This document shows, piece after piece, positions 1 through 10,768 of a stretch of DNA of 64,000 nucleotides. Each line of letters begins with the position of its first letter. The stretch's first letter is position 1. This DNA is from Datura wrightii (Eukaryota > Streptophyta > Magnoliopsida > Solanales > Solanaceae): contig JASDFA010000020.1 in assembly GCA_035772735.1 (NCBI GenBank), positions 14,983,501 to 15,047,500 of the forward strand, given 5' to 3'. Made by a program: the position numbers and the translations under genes. The notes under the pieces were generated by a model. It was not told where the DNA came from. It saw only the letters and a list, made by a program, of their open reading frames with translations, and did no database searches.

Positions 1-1823
1 CTGCAGGCAAGTAATGCAGCGTCCCACTGGGCATCGGTACCACTAGTACCGAGTATGCAAAGCAACTGAAATAATGCAACTGAATACAGACAACATAACT
101 AACAAGTCTGTGAGCAGAAGATAACTGAATCTGAAGAGATGATAGGAACTAGATAAAACCTTTCTACACTGATGAGCAGGAGCGTGTCTGTAGTCACGGC
201 GGCCTGCTGTCTATTAACTAATATATATAAAGCACATAAATACATATACATTTAGCAAGCAAGAGCCAATACCAACCCCCATAAGCCGGATGGCGCCAAG
301 CAAGCAAACAATCTATATACCCCTACCCCGGTCAACACCAACCAAAAATAAGTCACTCCACTCATCTGCTCACTTCGGAGCTCCTCTACCGGCCCCCTAG
401 GTCTCCGGCTCGGGCCATAGCCTCCGATATAAGCAACCGTGTCTGGGTACGGAGGACTCCTGTGTAGACAGTAACAGATAGGGTCTGGATCCCCGGACAC
501 AAACTCAACGGGGCTATCTGAAACCGGAGCTACACCTATAATAATTGAATGTACAAACAGTAACAGATAGGGTCTGGTTCCCTGGACACAAAACTCAACA
601 GGGCTATCTGAAACCGGAGCTGCACCTGTAATGCTGATCAGACTGCTATAGGGAAAGCTTCATCCCATCTTCGTCCAAGCTGGGGACGGCATGCCACCCC
701 TCGGAGTGACGTAAAACCCACTCGCTCAGTGGGCGACACGATTACCAACCCAGGGGTGGCGAGGACGCTCAATAAGGGGCCCTCACGCCACAACAAGTCT
801 CAACAAACAAATAGCACATATAAATAGCAAGCATGTATAACTGAAAAAGACTATCTGAAATTTGATTTCTTATTCTGATATGTTTCTGTACTAAACTGAT
901 TCTTTACTGATTATACTGATTCTGAGATCTTTCTTTAACTGTTGGCTAATCTGTAGCCAGGGTACTATCTGTCTGAATGGCTAATCTGTAGCCAATATCT
1001 CGTCTGTTTGAATATCTAGTCTATAGCCTTGAAAATGCCTGTCTATTTGGTTTTACTTTACTAGCTTATATTCTAAAAATCTGTTTCTTTTTATTCTATA
1101 ACATGCTTGCTAGTCATACAATAAGCTATACTGAATCTGGAATGCTAACTCTCCCTTTGGCGCATGCTTTTCTATCTTTTGGACTAAAATACGATACGAC
1201 AATGCAAACCAGAATTTACTAAACTTATTCAATTCTCAACATTCAACTCCGAGAGTTTCAAATACGGAGTTTACTATGATTCACAAAGCTAAGACTTACT
1301 AACTTGCCGAAGAACAACTTCACATACCTTAACATCGAGTTATCCGACTGTCGGACGAGGCTCGATCAGTATTCCAGCTAAATCTCCCAATTGCATTCAT
1401 AAACACGTCAATTAGTACTAAATACAACACTATTCTGAAGGACGGCGTCACTTTCGATATAATTATAGCCTAAACTTAGGCTTATTGAAAGACGGTCGAA
1501 AACTTGCTATTTTTCAGAAGTCCAGCAGGGAGAAGTATTCACTTTATGGCTAGGAGCACATAGACACTAGTTTGGAGAAATTCCACTTACCTTAGTCCGG
1601 TAGCTCGACGATTCGTCGGCCGTATTTCGCGAAACTAAATCCATAGGAATTCTCCCTGCTGCTGAATACCTCAGTACCTGAGGTTAATTTGAGTTTGGAC
1701 TACGTTTGACGGCTAATCGGAAGGAAATTATCAAGAAACCTTCGTTCCTTTTTCCTCTCTGGTTTTCTCTCTGTTTTCGCTGGAAATTATGGGAATTAGT
1801 TCATTTAAAATTGAAGTGGAGGG

Positions 1824-1831
1824 CTTATATA
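1824..1831 (-). promoter_or_regulatory. LTR TATA box
   Basis: TATATAAG on the minus strand, about 230 bp inside the LTR start, where the U3 core promoter is expected. It follows a G+C-rich palindromic block (1851-1896) on its upstream side. Confidence 0.55.
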
Positions 1832-1850
1832 GTTGGGCCTGGACAGGGCC

Positions 1851-1896
1851 AACGTGTCACGGAGCCAACGCGGAGGCTCCACCTCCGTGACACGTT
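1851..1896. repeat. Palindromic module upstream of LTR TATA box
   Basis: AACGTGTCACGGAG at 1851-1864 and its exact reverse complement at 1883-1896 are separated by 18 bp. The inner 12 bp of each arm, with the same 18-bp spacing, recurs in the solo LTR at 6377-6418. Confidence 0.9.
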
Positions 1897-2074
1897 GCCA
1901 TCGCGGAAGGGCTCTGCCCCGGCTCCTTCAGTGATGGTTCGACAGGTTTCTCGTCCGATCCTTTCCCGGGCCTGTCCCTAGCACGTATGGCTTTCAAATA
2001 TGCTTAACCAACGCGCGAATTGGCCATCTAGGTGCCGGGAATCTTATGGGGTATAACAATGAAAATCTGTGCAC

Positions 2075-3263
2075 GACCCATCCGGCCCCATTCCGCGTCT
2101 TCCGTATCTTCATGATATGGCTTTAGCTGACTGGCATGGAAAATTGGGTATATTTTTAAGTGATGCGGCATGTTCAGTTTGTAAGAAATCTTGCCCACCT
2201 TGGTAACAATCTAGAAAGGACCCTCATAGAGTCTAATAAGATTTTGGTTGACGCCGCTCAGGGACTTAAACTGCCGCGGGTTAAGCTTTACCATCACTTT
2301 GTACCCAATCTGATAGTGCACTGGCCGACGTTTCCTATCAGTAAACTTTTTCATTTTGCAGGTTTCCTTGTCCAAGTAGGACCTTGCCATATCTACCTAC
2401 TCCTCCCATGTCTTCGCCAAGTGATAAGCACCGGGATTCCTTAGTCCGGCATTGACAGGTAAGGACTGTGGGGTATTAGGTTGCTGTCCCGTTGCAAGTT
2501 CAAATGGACTTTTACCCGTTGCTTCACTCCTCTGCAAGTTGTATGAGAATTGGGCTGTATCAAGCAGCTTTTCCCAATCTTTTTGGTTGGCACTGACAAA
2601 GTGCCTCAGGTAGCACTCTAGAAGGCAGTTGAACCGCTCCGTCTGGCCGTCAGTTTGCGGGTGAATACTGGTGGAGAAGTGCAATTCGGACACCAATAAT
2701 TTGAATAATTCTTTCCAAAAGGCACCGGTGAACCGGGGGTCCCGATCGCTGATGATGTGTCTCGGCACTCCCCAATACTTTACCACGTCCCGCAAGAATA
2801 GCCTCGCTGCCTCTCGTGAAAGTTGCATACTTGGAGAATCTGTCCACCACAACCATTATGGTGCCAAATCCCTCTGAATTTGGCAAGCACGTGATGAAGT
2901 CCATGGTGATGCTGTCCCATGGTCGTTCGTCTATAGGAAGTGGCTCTAGTAAGCCACCAGGCACCTTGCTCTCTATCTTATCTTGCTAGCACACAAGACA
3001 AGGACATAACTTTCAACGTCGCCTCACATGTGTGGCAAGTAGTAGGTTGCCTCCAGTAGTGTCAAGGTTCACTTTTGTCCCGGATGTCCTGCCCAGGCAG
3101 TATCATGTCCCTCCTTGATTAGGAGGCGCCTCAGATTGGCCCACTTTGGCACATAGACCCGCCTACTGGTAGTATACAACAGGCCATCTTCTTCCCAAAA
3201 TTTCTTTGTTTTGCCTTGACTAGCCAAGGCAAGAAATTTCTTTGCAACTGGGTCATGTTGCAT
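2075..3263 (-). pseudogene. Gypsy-2 integrase, broken
   Basis: The enzyme would join retrotransposon cDNA to host DNA. Starting at 3263 one sees a zinc-binding-like stretch (KEGHDTAWAGHPGQK) interrupted by stops. The catalytic core follows, with MDFITCLP and VVVDRFSKYATF near 2850-2930, SDRDPRF near 2740 and the final acidic residue in TDGQTERFN near 2640. The three acidic positions of the D,D,E triad are therefore still present. The core is split over two frames near 2830, so there is a frameshift. The C-terminal part (2075-2396) reads on as a typical tail ending in YPIFHASQLKPYH before the LTR inserted at 2058. Not functional. Confidence 0.85.
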
Positions 3264-4450
3264 CCCTCCTTAATGGTGTCCAAAATGCTGTTGCTGCTCG
3301 TGCTAACAAGGGGCGCTAGGACTGTTTTCCTGCTTAAGGCATCTGCAACAACAATTGTTCGGACAGGCTTGTACTCTAAAGTGAAGTCAAACTCGGCTAG
3401 GAAATCTTGCCAACGGGCCTGCTTGGGTGTCAACTTTGGTTGGGACTGGAAATAGCTTGTGGCCACATTGTCAATCTTGACGGTGAAGTGGGAGCCCAAC
3501 AAATAATGGCGCCAAGTCCTTAGACAATGGACTATGGCAGTCATTTCCCTCTCATGGACGGTATACCGCCGCTCCGCTTCGTTCAACTTTCGACTCTTGA
3601 AAGCGATGGGGTGGCCCTCTTGCATTAGGACGCCACCGATGGCAAAATCTGAAGCGTCGGTATGGACCTCAAAAGTTTTGCTGAAATTGGGCAGAGCAAG
3701 GACCGACTCTTTTGTTATGGCAGTCTTAAGCTCCTCAAAAGCTTTTTGGAATAAACTGCTCCAATTCCATTCCCGACCCTTCTTCAATAAGTCGGTGAAA
3801 GGTGCAACAATCTTTGAGTAGCCTGTAATGAACCGCCGGTAGTAATTGGTGAGGCCAAGAAAGGATCGGAGTTCGGCTACTCGAGTCGGTGCCTACCAAT
3901 CCCTTACAACATCTACCTTGCAATGATCCATTCTTATTTCTTCTTGGGAGATGGTGTGGCCAAGGAATTGCACGTATGGCTGAGAGAATGTACATTTTTC
4001 TCTCTTGACGTACAACTCATTTTCCCTCAGTACTCGGAAGACTTGCCAGAGGTGTTCCACATGATCCTCCAGGCTGCTACTGTAAACCACAATGTCATCT
4101 AGGTAGATGACCACAAATCTGTCCAAGAAAGGATGGAACAGCCAGTTCATGAGGATGCAGAATGTGGCAACGGCGTTGGTAAGGCCTAATGGCATGACTA
4201 GCCATTCGAAAGCTCCATATCGGGTGACGCATGTGGTCTTGGGCTCATCTCCCTCGGCAATGCGGACTTGATCATAGCCCTTCCTCAGGTCCATTTTTGA
4301 GAATACTTTAGCTTGCCCTAACCGATCAAATAAATCTGTTATCAATGGTATGGGATACTTGTTCTTCACTGTCACCTTGTTGAGGGCCCGGTGCAACGTC
4401 CCTTCTTTATTTTTCTAAAATAGTACCGGGGCTCCAAACGGTGCCTTCGA
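3131..4450 (-). pseudogene. Gypsy-2 reverse transcriptase and RNase H, broken
   Basis: Reverse transcriptase copies retrotransposon RNA and RNase H removes the RNA strand. The polymerase active site YLDD lies at 4094-4105, preceded by FSKMDLRKGYDQVRI and MPLGLTNAVATF. RNase H follows with VHTDASDFAIGGVL and ends in VVADALSRK near 3330. The frame is kept across the whole stretch, but in-frame stops occur at about 4413 (just before a short deletion near LHRALNKV) and about 3893. Loss of coding is therefore by point changes plus one small deletion. Confidence 0.88.
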
Positions 4451-5929
4451 TGGGTGAATATGCACTGCCTCTAGTAGTTCCATAAGCTGCCTCCTTAGTT
4501 CTTCTAGCTCCGGGGGCGCTATGCGATAGAGGGATATGGCGGACGGCTTGGCTCCAGGAATAAGCTCTATTTGGTGGTCAACCTCCTGGTGGGGAGGCAA
4601 TCTCTTTAGGAGTTCCTCTAGCATGATGTCCTTGTGTTCACTTAGGACATGTTGAATGCATGGCGGGATAGGCTCTGCCTCATGCCTTGCTGGCACCTCC
4701 AAAATAGTGGTAAAGAAGTTTGGTTCCCCTTTGTTAAATCCTTTGATCAGTTGCATAGCCGAAAATTGCATGCCCTTTTGGGGCACGCGGATTAGTGGCA
4801 CTATACAGGAGCCTCCTTGGTCACTGATGTGCCATTGGTTGAGGCATGGTGAAATAAAGTCATTGATCTCATACCAGAAGTCTAACCCGAGCACTATATC
4901 AAACACGTCCATGGGTGCTACGGTGAAGTTTTTCATGTCGTGCCAAGCCCCTAAAGAAATGGGCACGTTGGGAGCAAATCCATTAACCTGAGTTGGGAGA
5001 GCATTGACCGTTTTCAGCAATGTGTCACTAGAGATGAAAGTGAGCTCGAGCTCCCTGGCCTTTGCTTCTGTCACAAAATTGTGGGTCGCTCCGGTGTCCA
5101 CCATGATGCGGACAGGCTTGCCGTTTACCCAAGCCTCGATGAATAATGACTCTCGTGGCCTCACATGAGGCGGCTGGGCTGATATAGTTGCAAGTGCCAT
5201 GTGGTTGAACAAGTCCATATAATTAAACAAGCCCACTGCCTTGTATTTCTCCTGGGCGGCTTCGCCCTCTTGCTCCTTCGGTCTGCTGGTTTGGGCTGTG
5301 GCTGGCAGACATGCGTGGGATGCTTGCTTGTCGGCAGAAGTCATGGCCCCAAGTCTCCCTAACTTTGGGCAGTTTCGATACATATGAGAGGAGTCACCGC
5401 ACAAATAGCATCCATCTCGTTGATTGACTCCCTTCTTCCGCTCCTCATAGTCCTTGCGGAATTGTGATGATCGGTTGCAGTCACCTTTGCTGTCATGACC
5501 TCGGTTGGCAACAGACTTGCCTCTGTCCTTTTCTCCTCGGTCTACTTTTGCGGCAACCTGCCGTCGGGCGCCCTCCTTTGCCTTGGTGCTTTCCTAGAGG
5601 AATCTGTCAGGAACTCGGCCGCCACAATGGCCTCGTCCACGTCCTTCACATGGAGCTGATGCAACTCTTGTTTGGCCAAATTTTGGAGGCTATCCAAGAA
5701 ATAAAACAGCAAGTCCTCACTGGTCAAGTTTAGGATTTGTAGGGTGTGCTTGGTGAACTCCTTCACGTACTCACGGATGGTGGATGTTTGCTTGAGTTCC
5801 CTAAACTTTCGACGGGCCTCATGCACAACATTTTGTGGGTAAAATTGCCGCCTGAGCTCCTCCTTGAACTGTGCCCAGTCGGCTATGGCACACGTCCCTC
5901 GATCTATACCGTCCCTCTTTCGCCGCCAC
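4415..5929 (-). pseudogene. Gypsy-2 gag C-terminal half and protease
   Basis: The part from about 5929 to 5542 encodes the retrotransposon gag domain (for example EFTKHTLQILNLTSEDLLFYFLDSL cut over several lines of code). The nucleocapsid zinc knuckle of CX2CX4HX4C type, CYLCGDSSHMYRNC, lies near 5367-5409. The aspartic protease follows with its active-site triad in MVDTGATHNFV (the Asp codon is about 5096-5098). The segment runs into the reverse transcriptase in the same frame. Its upstream half lies at 7370-8008, separated by the solo LTR inserted at 5930. Confidence 0.85.
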
Positions 5930-6376
5930 TGATCACGGGCAAAAATATATGCCCGAGATACGCTTTAAGACTTAAATTAGTTTTGTTTATCTAAGATTAT
6001 TGTATACATTTTCATGTAATTGTAGATAAAGTAAAGATATGTGCTAACCAACATGATTATCCTTTGTTTTGTAGGTTTTGATGACTTTTGAGCAACTAAT
6101 CCATGAGTTGGTGAGGTAGAGGCTTGGAAACGGAATCAACACGCGAACGTCGGCAAAGAGGAGGCACAAAACAGCCCATCGGCGCGTCGATAATGTGCCA
6201 CGGCAGGCAGGCCGCTCACAACAACCCACCTGCGCGTTGGCAACGTGCCACGGCAGGTGGCCTCCGCGACCAAGGGCTGCCAACGCGCTGCCCAGGCAGC
6301 GTGACACGCTGCCAACGCGGCAGGGTGCTGCCCGAGCCGATTTCGTGTGATTTCCAGAGGGCCTCCGCGTCCGTAG

Positions 6377-6418
6377 CGTGTCACGGAGGCCGTGCTCCGC
6401 GATGCACTCCGTGACACG
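6377..6418. repeat. Palindromic module in solo LTR
   Basis: CGTGTCACGGAG (6377-6388) and CTCCGTGACACG (6407-6418) are separated by 18 bp. The same 12-bp arms and spacing are found at 1853-1894 in a different LTR family. Related G+C-rich copies (GCCACGGCAGG, GCGTGACACGC) lie just upstream at 6200-6330. Confidence 0.9.
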
Positions 6419-6450
6419 TTGCTTGTTATTCCGGGAAAGAGTCCTACTAC

Positions 6451-6457
6451 TATAAAT
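6451..6457 (+). promoter_or_regulatory. LTR TATA box
   Basis: TATAAAT within ACTATAAATAGCAC, about 520 bp into the solo LTR and 33 bp after the palindromic module. Confidence 0.55.
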
Positions 6458-7369
6458 AGCACACTTAGGTTTATTTTTCATAATTCAGACTTGGTGGAGC
6501 AAGGACGTGGGTTACAGGCAGTTGAGGGACGAAAAAGCTAAGGGTTTTTCTCTCTTTCTTTCTTCTTTCAATCAATTGTTTGTATGATTAACACTTGTTT
6601 TAGGATGATTAATCCACAAATGAGTGACTAATTCTCTTCCTTGCTGAGGTTATGAACATTGGTGATGAATTTTGATTATTGAATTGTATGGTTTTTCATC
6701 TTCTTCTTCTATGTTGTTCTATTAATTCTTGTTTCTACTGCATTAGTGTGTGGCCGACATTAATGTACATCTAAAAAGTCCGATTTCACTCGAGAGAGCA
6801 CGAAATTGAAAAGTTGTGAATTAATAGGGTATTATTCTTAACTTGATTTGGGAAAATTGGGTTTTGATGTGCTTTCCTGATAGAAATATACTTGAAAGTC
6901 GTATTAGTCAATTTAGGAACCGGAATTGTATTGCTAGGTCATAAATTGCATTTGATCACAGAAATGTAGACGGATGGTTTATGATTCTTAGGTGAGATTA
7001 AATACGAGAGTTTTAATCTCTAGGCTAATGTTCTTGGCTAGCAACAGGAAGAGAAGATTAACCAAATTATGATTATAATCAAGTTCATTACTTGTTCTTA
7101 ACCTTGGCATGCTCATATCCATAGTTTCAATTCAAAGTAGATATTTGTTAATAGTTTTAGTATATAATTTATAAACAAAAATTATTTAACTTTTGGTTAC
7201 GTTGTTGTCAGCATATATAGAAGTAAGATAGAATATAGTATACTTGAGCAATTTTTACTTATCCAAAGTCTCCTTGGTTCGATACTTGGCTTACTTAGCC
7301 ACTTTATTACTTGTTTGACCACGTGCACTTGCGTGTCGGTTTTTAACCCATATAGCAAATCACCGAACA

Positions 7370-8008
7370 GCCACCATAGCATGGCGGTGTCGTTCAAGTA
7401 CATGGCCGCTGTCTTGAGCTTGGCAGACTCATTCTCGATGAAAACATTCTTGAAGTAGCATTCTAGTTGCCAAATGAAGTTCTCAACATCTTGGACATTA
7501 CGTTTCCCTTTGAACTCCTTGGGCTTAGGAGCGTCTATGCGGGCTTCCCGCATCGTGGCCGGTCCAACGCCTCCACCGATGCCTCTGGCTGCGTCCACTT
7601 GCTGCCTAAGGGTGTCAACCTGCCCTTGCAGCGCGGCCAGTGCCTCCATGAGCCTCTGCTCTAGGCGTGTCAGCCCCTCCTTGTACTCCTCTACCTGCTC
7701 CAACATATTATCCTTAACTTCATCTAACCCCTCAAGAGCTACATTCTCAAGGGAAGAGAAGTTGTCTTCAAGAACCTCAATGCGTCGGTTCAAGGACACT
7801 TTGCCAGCCTCTGCACGAGTGATTCATTCATCAAGCTGGCCGGTGCCTAAACCCTCGGTCTCCTCATGTGTAAGTCCCTCGCTGACCGGAACAAGGGAGG
7901 GATCCCTTCCTCGGGTCCTGTCCCTCCGGCTTGATTTGGACTTCTTTTGGGCTCATTGCCCTGGTTGTCTCCATGGAACGCAGCTTCTTCCTCTTCGTGG
8001 TTTTCCAT
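7370..8008 (-). pseudogene. Gypsy-2 gag N-terminal half
   Basis: The likely start codon is at 8006-8008, 8 bp downstream of the primer-binding site on the minus strand, giving MENHEEEEAAFHGD. The frame breaks near 7850 and a second open stretch (7799 down to 7370) gives a coiled-coil-like segment (MSLNRRIEVLEDN, then QVEEYKEGLTRLEQRL) followed by gag sequence ending at the Trp-Trp where the solo LTR entered. Structural protein of the particle; not functional here because of a frameshift, stops and the insertion. Confidence 0.75.
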
Positions 8009-8015
8009 GAACGAT

Positions 8016-8027
8016 GCTCTGATACCA
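8016..8027 (-). other. Gypsy-2 primer-binding site (tRNA-iMet)
   Basis: TGGTATCAGAGC on the minus strand, two bases after the LTR end. It is complementary to the 3' end of initiator tRNA-Met, the usual primer for plant gypsy elements. Confidence 0.85.
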
Positions 8028-8274
8028 CTTGTCACGGGCTTGTATTTTCAAAGGCCGTGGAACAGCTAAGATTGCTAAACTTCCACCCAAGCTTCAGTCC
8101 TCTTACTGCTCACAAGGCACAAAATGTGCTAAGGATCGGGTGACAATTGAAGAAAGAAGGCAAGAAGTAAAGAGAAGTAAAGAAGACAAGTAATGGAGGC
8201 AAAGATCCCTTTTGATTCCACTAAGTATGATAAATCTGAAATATGTGGATAATTACAAATGTTGCCCCTTAAGG

Positions 8275-8284
8275 CCTATTTATA
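8275..8284 (-). promoter_or_regulatory. Gypsy-2 LTR TATA box
   Basis: TATAAATAGG on the minus strand, downstream of the TCAGGCATGC repeat block in the reading direction of the LTR. Confidence 0.5.
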
Positions 8285-8335
8285 GTACATACAAGTCCCT
8301 ACACTATGTGTCATGTGGCTGTGTCAAAGTGGCTG

Positions 8336-8540
8336 TGCCAGGTAGGTCAGGCATGTTGTGTCAGGCATGCAGGCAGACAGTGTCAGGCATGCAGGCAGAC
8401 AGTGTCAGGCATGCTGTGTCAGGCAGTGTCAGGCATGCAGGCAGGCAGTGTCAGGCGTGTCAGGCATGCTATGTCAGGCGTGCCAGGCATGCTATGTCTG
8501 GCGTGTCAGGCATGTTGCGTCAGGCGTGTAGGCATGCGTT
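8336..8540. repeat. Short tandem repeat block TCAGGCATGC in LTR U3
   Basis: About a dozen imperfect units that begin GTCAGGC and run 9 to 23 bp, mainly 14-bp and 22-bp forms (with CATGCTGT or CATGCAGGCAGACAGT). Open frames across it are an effect of the repeat, not genes. Confidence 0.9.
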
Positions 8541-8669
8541 TTGGCTGTTCCAAGGTGTTGTATTGCCTTGCCTTTGGTTCCTGACGTTGGCAGCTTATCG
8601 GTTTAAATATTTGGGCTCGGCTCATCCGTTAAGTGGGAAAAATGTGACAAATTTAATGGATTTGCTGGC

Positions 8670-8687
8670 GGGGGGGGGGGGGGGGGG
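8670..8687 (+). repeat. Poly-G run of 18
   Basis: An unbroken run of 18 G inside the gypsy-2 LTR. It could form a G-quadruplex and is a likely length-polymorphic or error-prone position. Confidence 0.95.
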
Positions 8688-9100
8688 TTACACAATGATC
8701 CGTTAGGTTGCTCATTAAGTACACTGGAAGACCTGTCCACTGGGGCTCGTAACGGATGACTTAACGACTCATCCGCTGTGGCCACCTTCCGTCTGGTACA
8801 CTGCCTTAACATTCAACCTGCTTGCTCATGACTCACCTCATGAGTCGTTGGGACCAGCCACGACTCATGGGGTCCCATCCATTAAGTACACTGGGAGCTC
8901 CTTGTAACTTAACTCCAACCTCACCCCACAAGTGACATGACGACTCGTGGGGACTGACCACGAGTCCTTCTCTCCCTCGTGGGGACCTCGATCCTTCCTT
9001 AACTCCAGGCCTGCCTACGAGTCACTTGACGACTTGTGGGGTCTCCACAATTTTCCCATTACAACTCTAGGGTCTGATCTAGAGCTTCCGGGGTATAACA

Positions 9101-9898
9101 TGTTCTTTAAGATTTTGCTGATTAATTAAAGGAAGTGTTTTTCTCATTCATATTTGTAAGTATTGATTTATGTTTTCAATTATGAATGCAATTCACAACC
9201 TTACAATTATGAGAGGCTAAAACCTCCATAGCTAGGGTTGTGGGAACCATGGTGGATTAATAAGCTAGGGTTGCACAAAGTGATTCTAAAACCAATACAA
9301 ACACTTATATTGTATTCTCTTCATGCTTAAATGTTTCTTTACGATGCGCTACGTTAGGACATGCCCGAATTCTTTACTTGCTTAGGTCTAAGAGGTAGAG
9401 ATTAAGAAAAGAGAATTACAACGGAGCCTTGATCTTGATGATCATTGTATTAACTTGAGTTGTGGTCGCAGGATAGTTAAATCTGGAACTTAGTGATAAT
9501 GGATAGTTTGACACCGCTCATGAGACTTGGTCGAATAATTGAGTTTAGTCATTCAATAGGGACTGGTCGGTCGTTTGAATGAACCTAAGTTATCAGTTCT
9601 ATAAGTAAGTATTGGTGATGATCACGAGTGTATACCCAAAGCAGTTATGAACCCATGGGGAACACAAACCCTAGTTATCCTTTAATATTGATTCAAAACC
9701 ATAATTTTGATAATTGTTTTTATTATTGCTTTTCTTTAGAACCCCCCAATTTTGAAGTAACTACCTTACAAGTTCACTTACCGGTTGTAATCTAGCTCTT
9801 CCATATTCCCTGTGGAATCGACCCCAACCTCTAGTTGGGTTCTTTATTGACAACGTCCGCTTCATATTTCAGTAAGAGGTGTGGTTTGAGTGTTATCA
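9101..9898 (+). mobile_element. Tat-like LTR or leader remnant inside the copia element
   Basis: This 798-bp stretch has no gene. It contains the phrase GCTAGGGTTGTGGGAACCA and, near 9810, TTCCCTGTGGAATCGACCCC followed by GACAACGTCCGC. I know these as typical of the R-U5 and leader part of Tat or Athila-type gypsy LTRs. It ends TTATCA at 9898, after which copia coding sequence begins. Gypsy-2 inserted at its left side (flank TGTTC). The 5' part would lie beyond gypsy-2, outside the window. Confidence 0.5.
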
Positions 9899-10578
9899 AT
9901 GCTCTTGCCAAGTATATATCCTATGAGAAGATATCTCCAACATACCAAGCCTATTTGACAAAGATGCCAAGTGTTTCAGAACCTCAATCATACAAAGAAG
10001 CTGTGATAGATCCCAGATGGATAAAAGCTATCCAAACTGAAGTCAAGGCACTACAACATAATGACATTTGGGAAATTGCTACTTTACCAAAAGGAAAATC
10101 ACCAATAGGCTGTAAATGGATATTCAAAGTTAAGTACAAATATAGGCTAGTAGCCAAGGGCTATAGCCAAAAAGAAGGAATTAATTCTCAAGAAACATTC
10201 AGTCCAGTGGTGAAAATGAAGACTGTCGGGACTATTTATCTATTGCTGCACAGAGAAAATGACATATTCACCAAATGAATGTGTTTAATGCCTTCTTACA
10301 AGGAGATTTGCTTGATGAAATCTATATGAAATTACCTCAGGGATTTATGTGTCGGGGGGAGAATAAAGTATGTAGACTCATTAAATCCCTCTATGGGTTG
10401 AAGCAAGCACCTAGATAATGAAATGCAAAAATGTCTTAGGCACTGCTGAGTGTTGGTTTTAAGCAAAGTGAAAATGATCACTCTTTGTACACTAAGCATA
10501 CATTATCAGGATCTATCTTTTTTCTTATTTATGTGGATGATATGCTGATCACAGGAAGCAATCTTTATCTTATTGAAC
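9899..10578 (+). pseudogene. Copia reverse transcriptase, left part
   Basis: Ty1/copia polymerase on the + strand. Visible are the pre-RT motif ALQHNDIWEI, then GCKWIFKVKYK, RLVAKGYSQKEGI, ETFSPVVKM, LYGLKQAPR and the active site YVDD at 10530-10541. Stops occur after 10275, at LYGLKQAPR and further on, and there is a small frameshift. The gene is cut at 10578 by gypsy-1 and resumes at 20481. The upstream integrase, protease and gag are missing, cut off by the Tat-like LTR and lying outside the window if they still exist. Confidence 0.85.
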
Positions 10579-10689
10579 TGTTACACCCCATAAATTCCTG
10601 GCATATAGATGGTCTATTCGCGTGTTGGTTAAGGGTATTTGAAAACCATACATGCTAGAAAAAGGCCCGGGGAAAGATCGGACAAGCGC

Positions 10690-10760
10690 CAAGTCGGCGC
10701 GTCGCAAGGCAAAATGCGACTTATAAATCGCATTCCAGGAATGCGACTTATAAATCCAAA
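10690..10760. repeat. Palindromic 27-bp unit, short form
   Basis: One full unit starting ATGCGACTTATAAATCGCAT and one partial unit sit just upstream of the TATA box. The other LTR of the same element has two full units plus a partial one (18003-18075). Confidence 0.85.
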
Positions 10761-10761
10761 T

Positions 10762-10768
10762 TATATAA
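10762..10768 (+). promoter_or_regulatory. Gypsy-1 LTR TATA box
   Basis: TATATAA about 180 bp into the LTR; the matching site in the 3' LTR is at 18079-18085. Confidence 0.55.

Larger units (their letters stand above)
1..2058 (-). mobile_element. Tekay-type gypsy LTR, cut by the window edge
   Basis: Read on the minus strand, this begins at 2058 with TGTTATACCCCATAAG and follows the start of the gypsy-1 LTR almost word for word, including the CGCGTTGGTTAAG and GGACAGGCCCGGG stretches. The left edge of the window matches gypsy-1 LTR sequence near 12555, so roughly 600 bp of the LTR should lie outside. It interrupts the integrase tail of gypsy-2, whose reading resumes at 2059. No polypurine tract is seen at its right side, so it is either a 5' LTR whose interior lies to the left or a solo LTR. 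The expected target duplication would be ATGAA (2059-2063), which cannot be checked here. Confidence 0.85.
5930..7369 (+). mobile_element. Solo LTR inserted in gypsy-2 gag (duplication GCCAC)
   Basis: The 1440-bp insert begins TGATCACGGGC and ends CACCGAACA, so it has the TG...CA ends of an LTR. It is flanked by GCCAC at 5925-5929 and 7370-7374. Removing it with one copy of the duplication rejoins the gag reading frame through the Trp-Trp before the Arg-Arg-Lys. A TATA box (6451-6457), G+C-rich palindromes just upstream of it, and the tail motif TTGACCACGTGCACTTGCG suggest a Tat-like or Athila-like gypsy LTR in the + orientation; the family is an inference. No interior sequence remains, as expected after recombination between two LTRs. 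Confidence 0.88.
2059..9100 (-). mobile_element. Gypsy-2: partial Ty3/gypsy retrotransposon, nested insertions inside
   Basis: A minus-strand element read from right to left: 5' LTR (8030-9100), primer-binding site (8016-8027), gag, protease, reverse transcriptase, RNase H and integrase, which leaves the window beneath the LTR inserted at 2058. The order gag-PR-RT-RH-INT is that of Ty3/gypsy. The RNase H to integrase wording (for example VATSYFQSQPKLTPKQARW) is of chromovirus type, possibly Galadriel or CRM, and clearly different from the Tekay-type elements in this window. The chromodomain and 3' LTR are outside. Many stops and a frameshift make it inactive. Confidence 0.88.
8030..9100 (-). 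repeat. Gypsy-2 5' LTR (1071 bp)
   Basis: Read on the minus strand, it starts TGTTATACCCCGGAAG at 9100 and ends CCCGTGACA at 8030, right before the primer-binding site. A TATA box lies at 8275-8284. U3 contains an 18-base G run (8670-8687) and a block of TCAGGCATGC-type repeats (8336-8540). The flank at 9101-9105 is TGTTC; the partner duplication is outside the window. Confidence 0.85.

Noticed and set aside
8336..8540. Possible CRISPR-like array
   Set aside because: Units are contiguous and of uneven length with no unique spacers, and the DNA is a plant LTR.
8212..8706. A 164-codon frame with repeated Cys, Gln and Ala that looks like a repeat protein
   Set aside because: It crosses the TCAGGCATGC repeat block and the poly-G run of an LTR and is on the strand opposite to the element.
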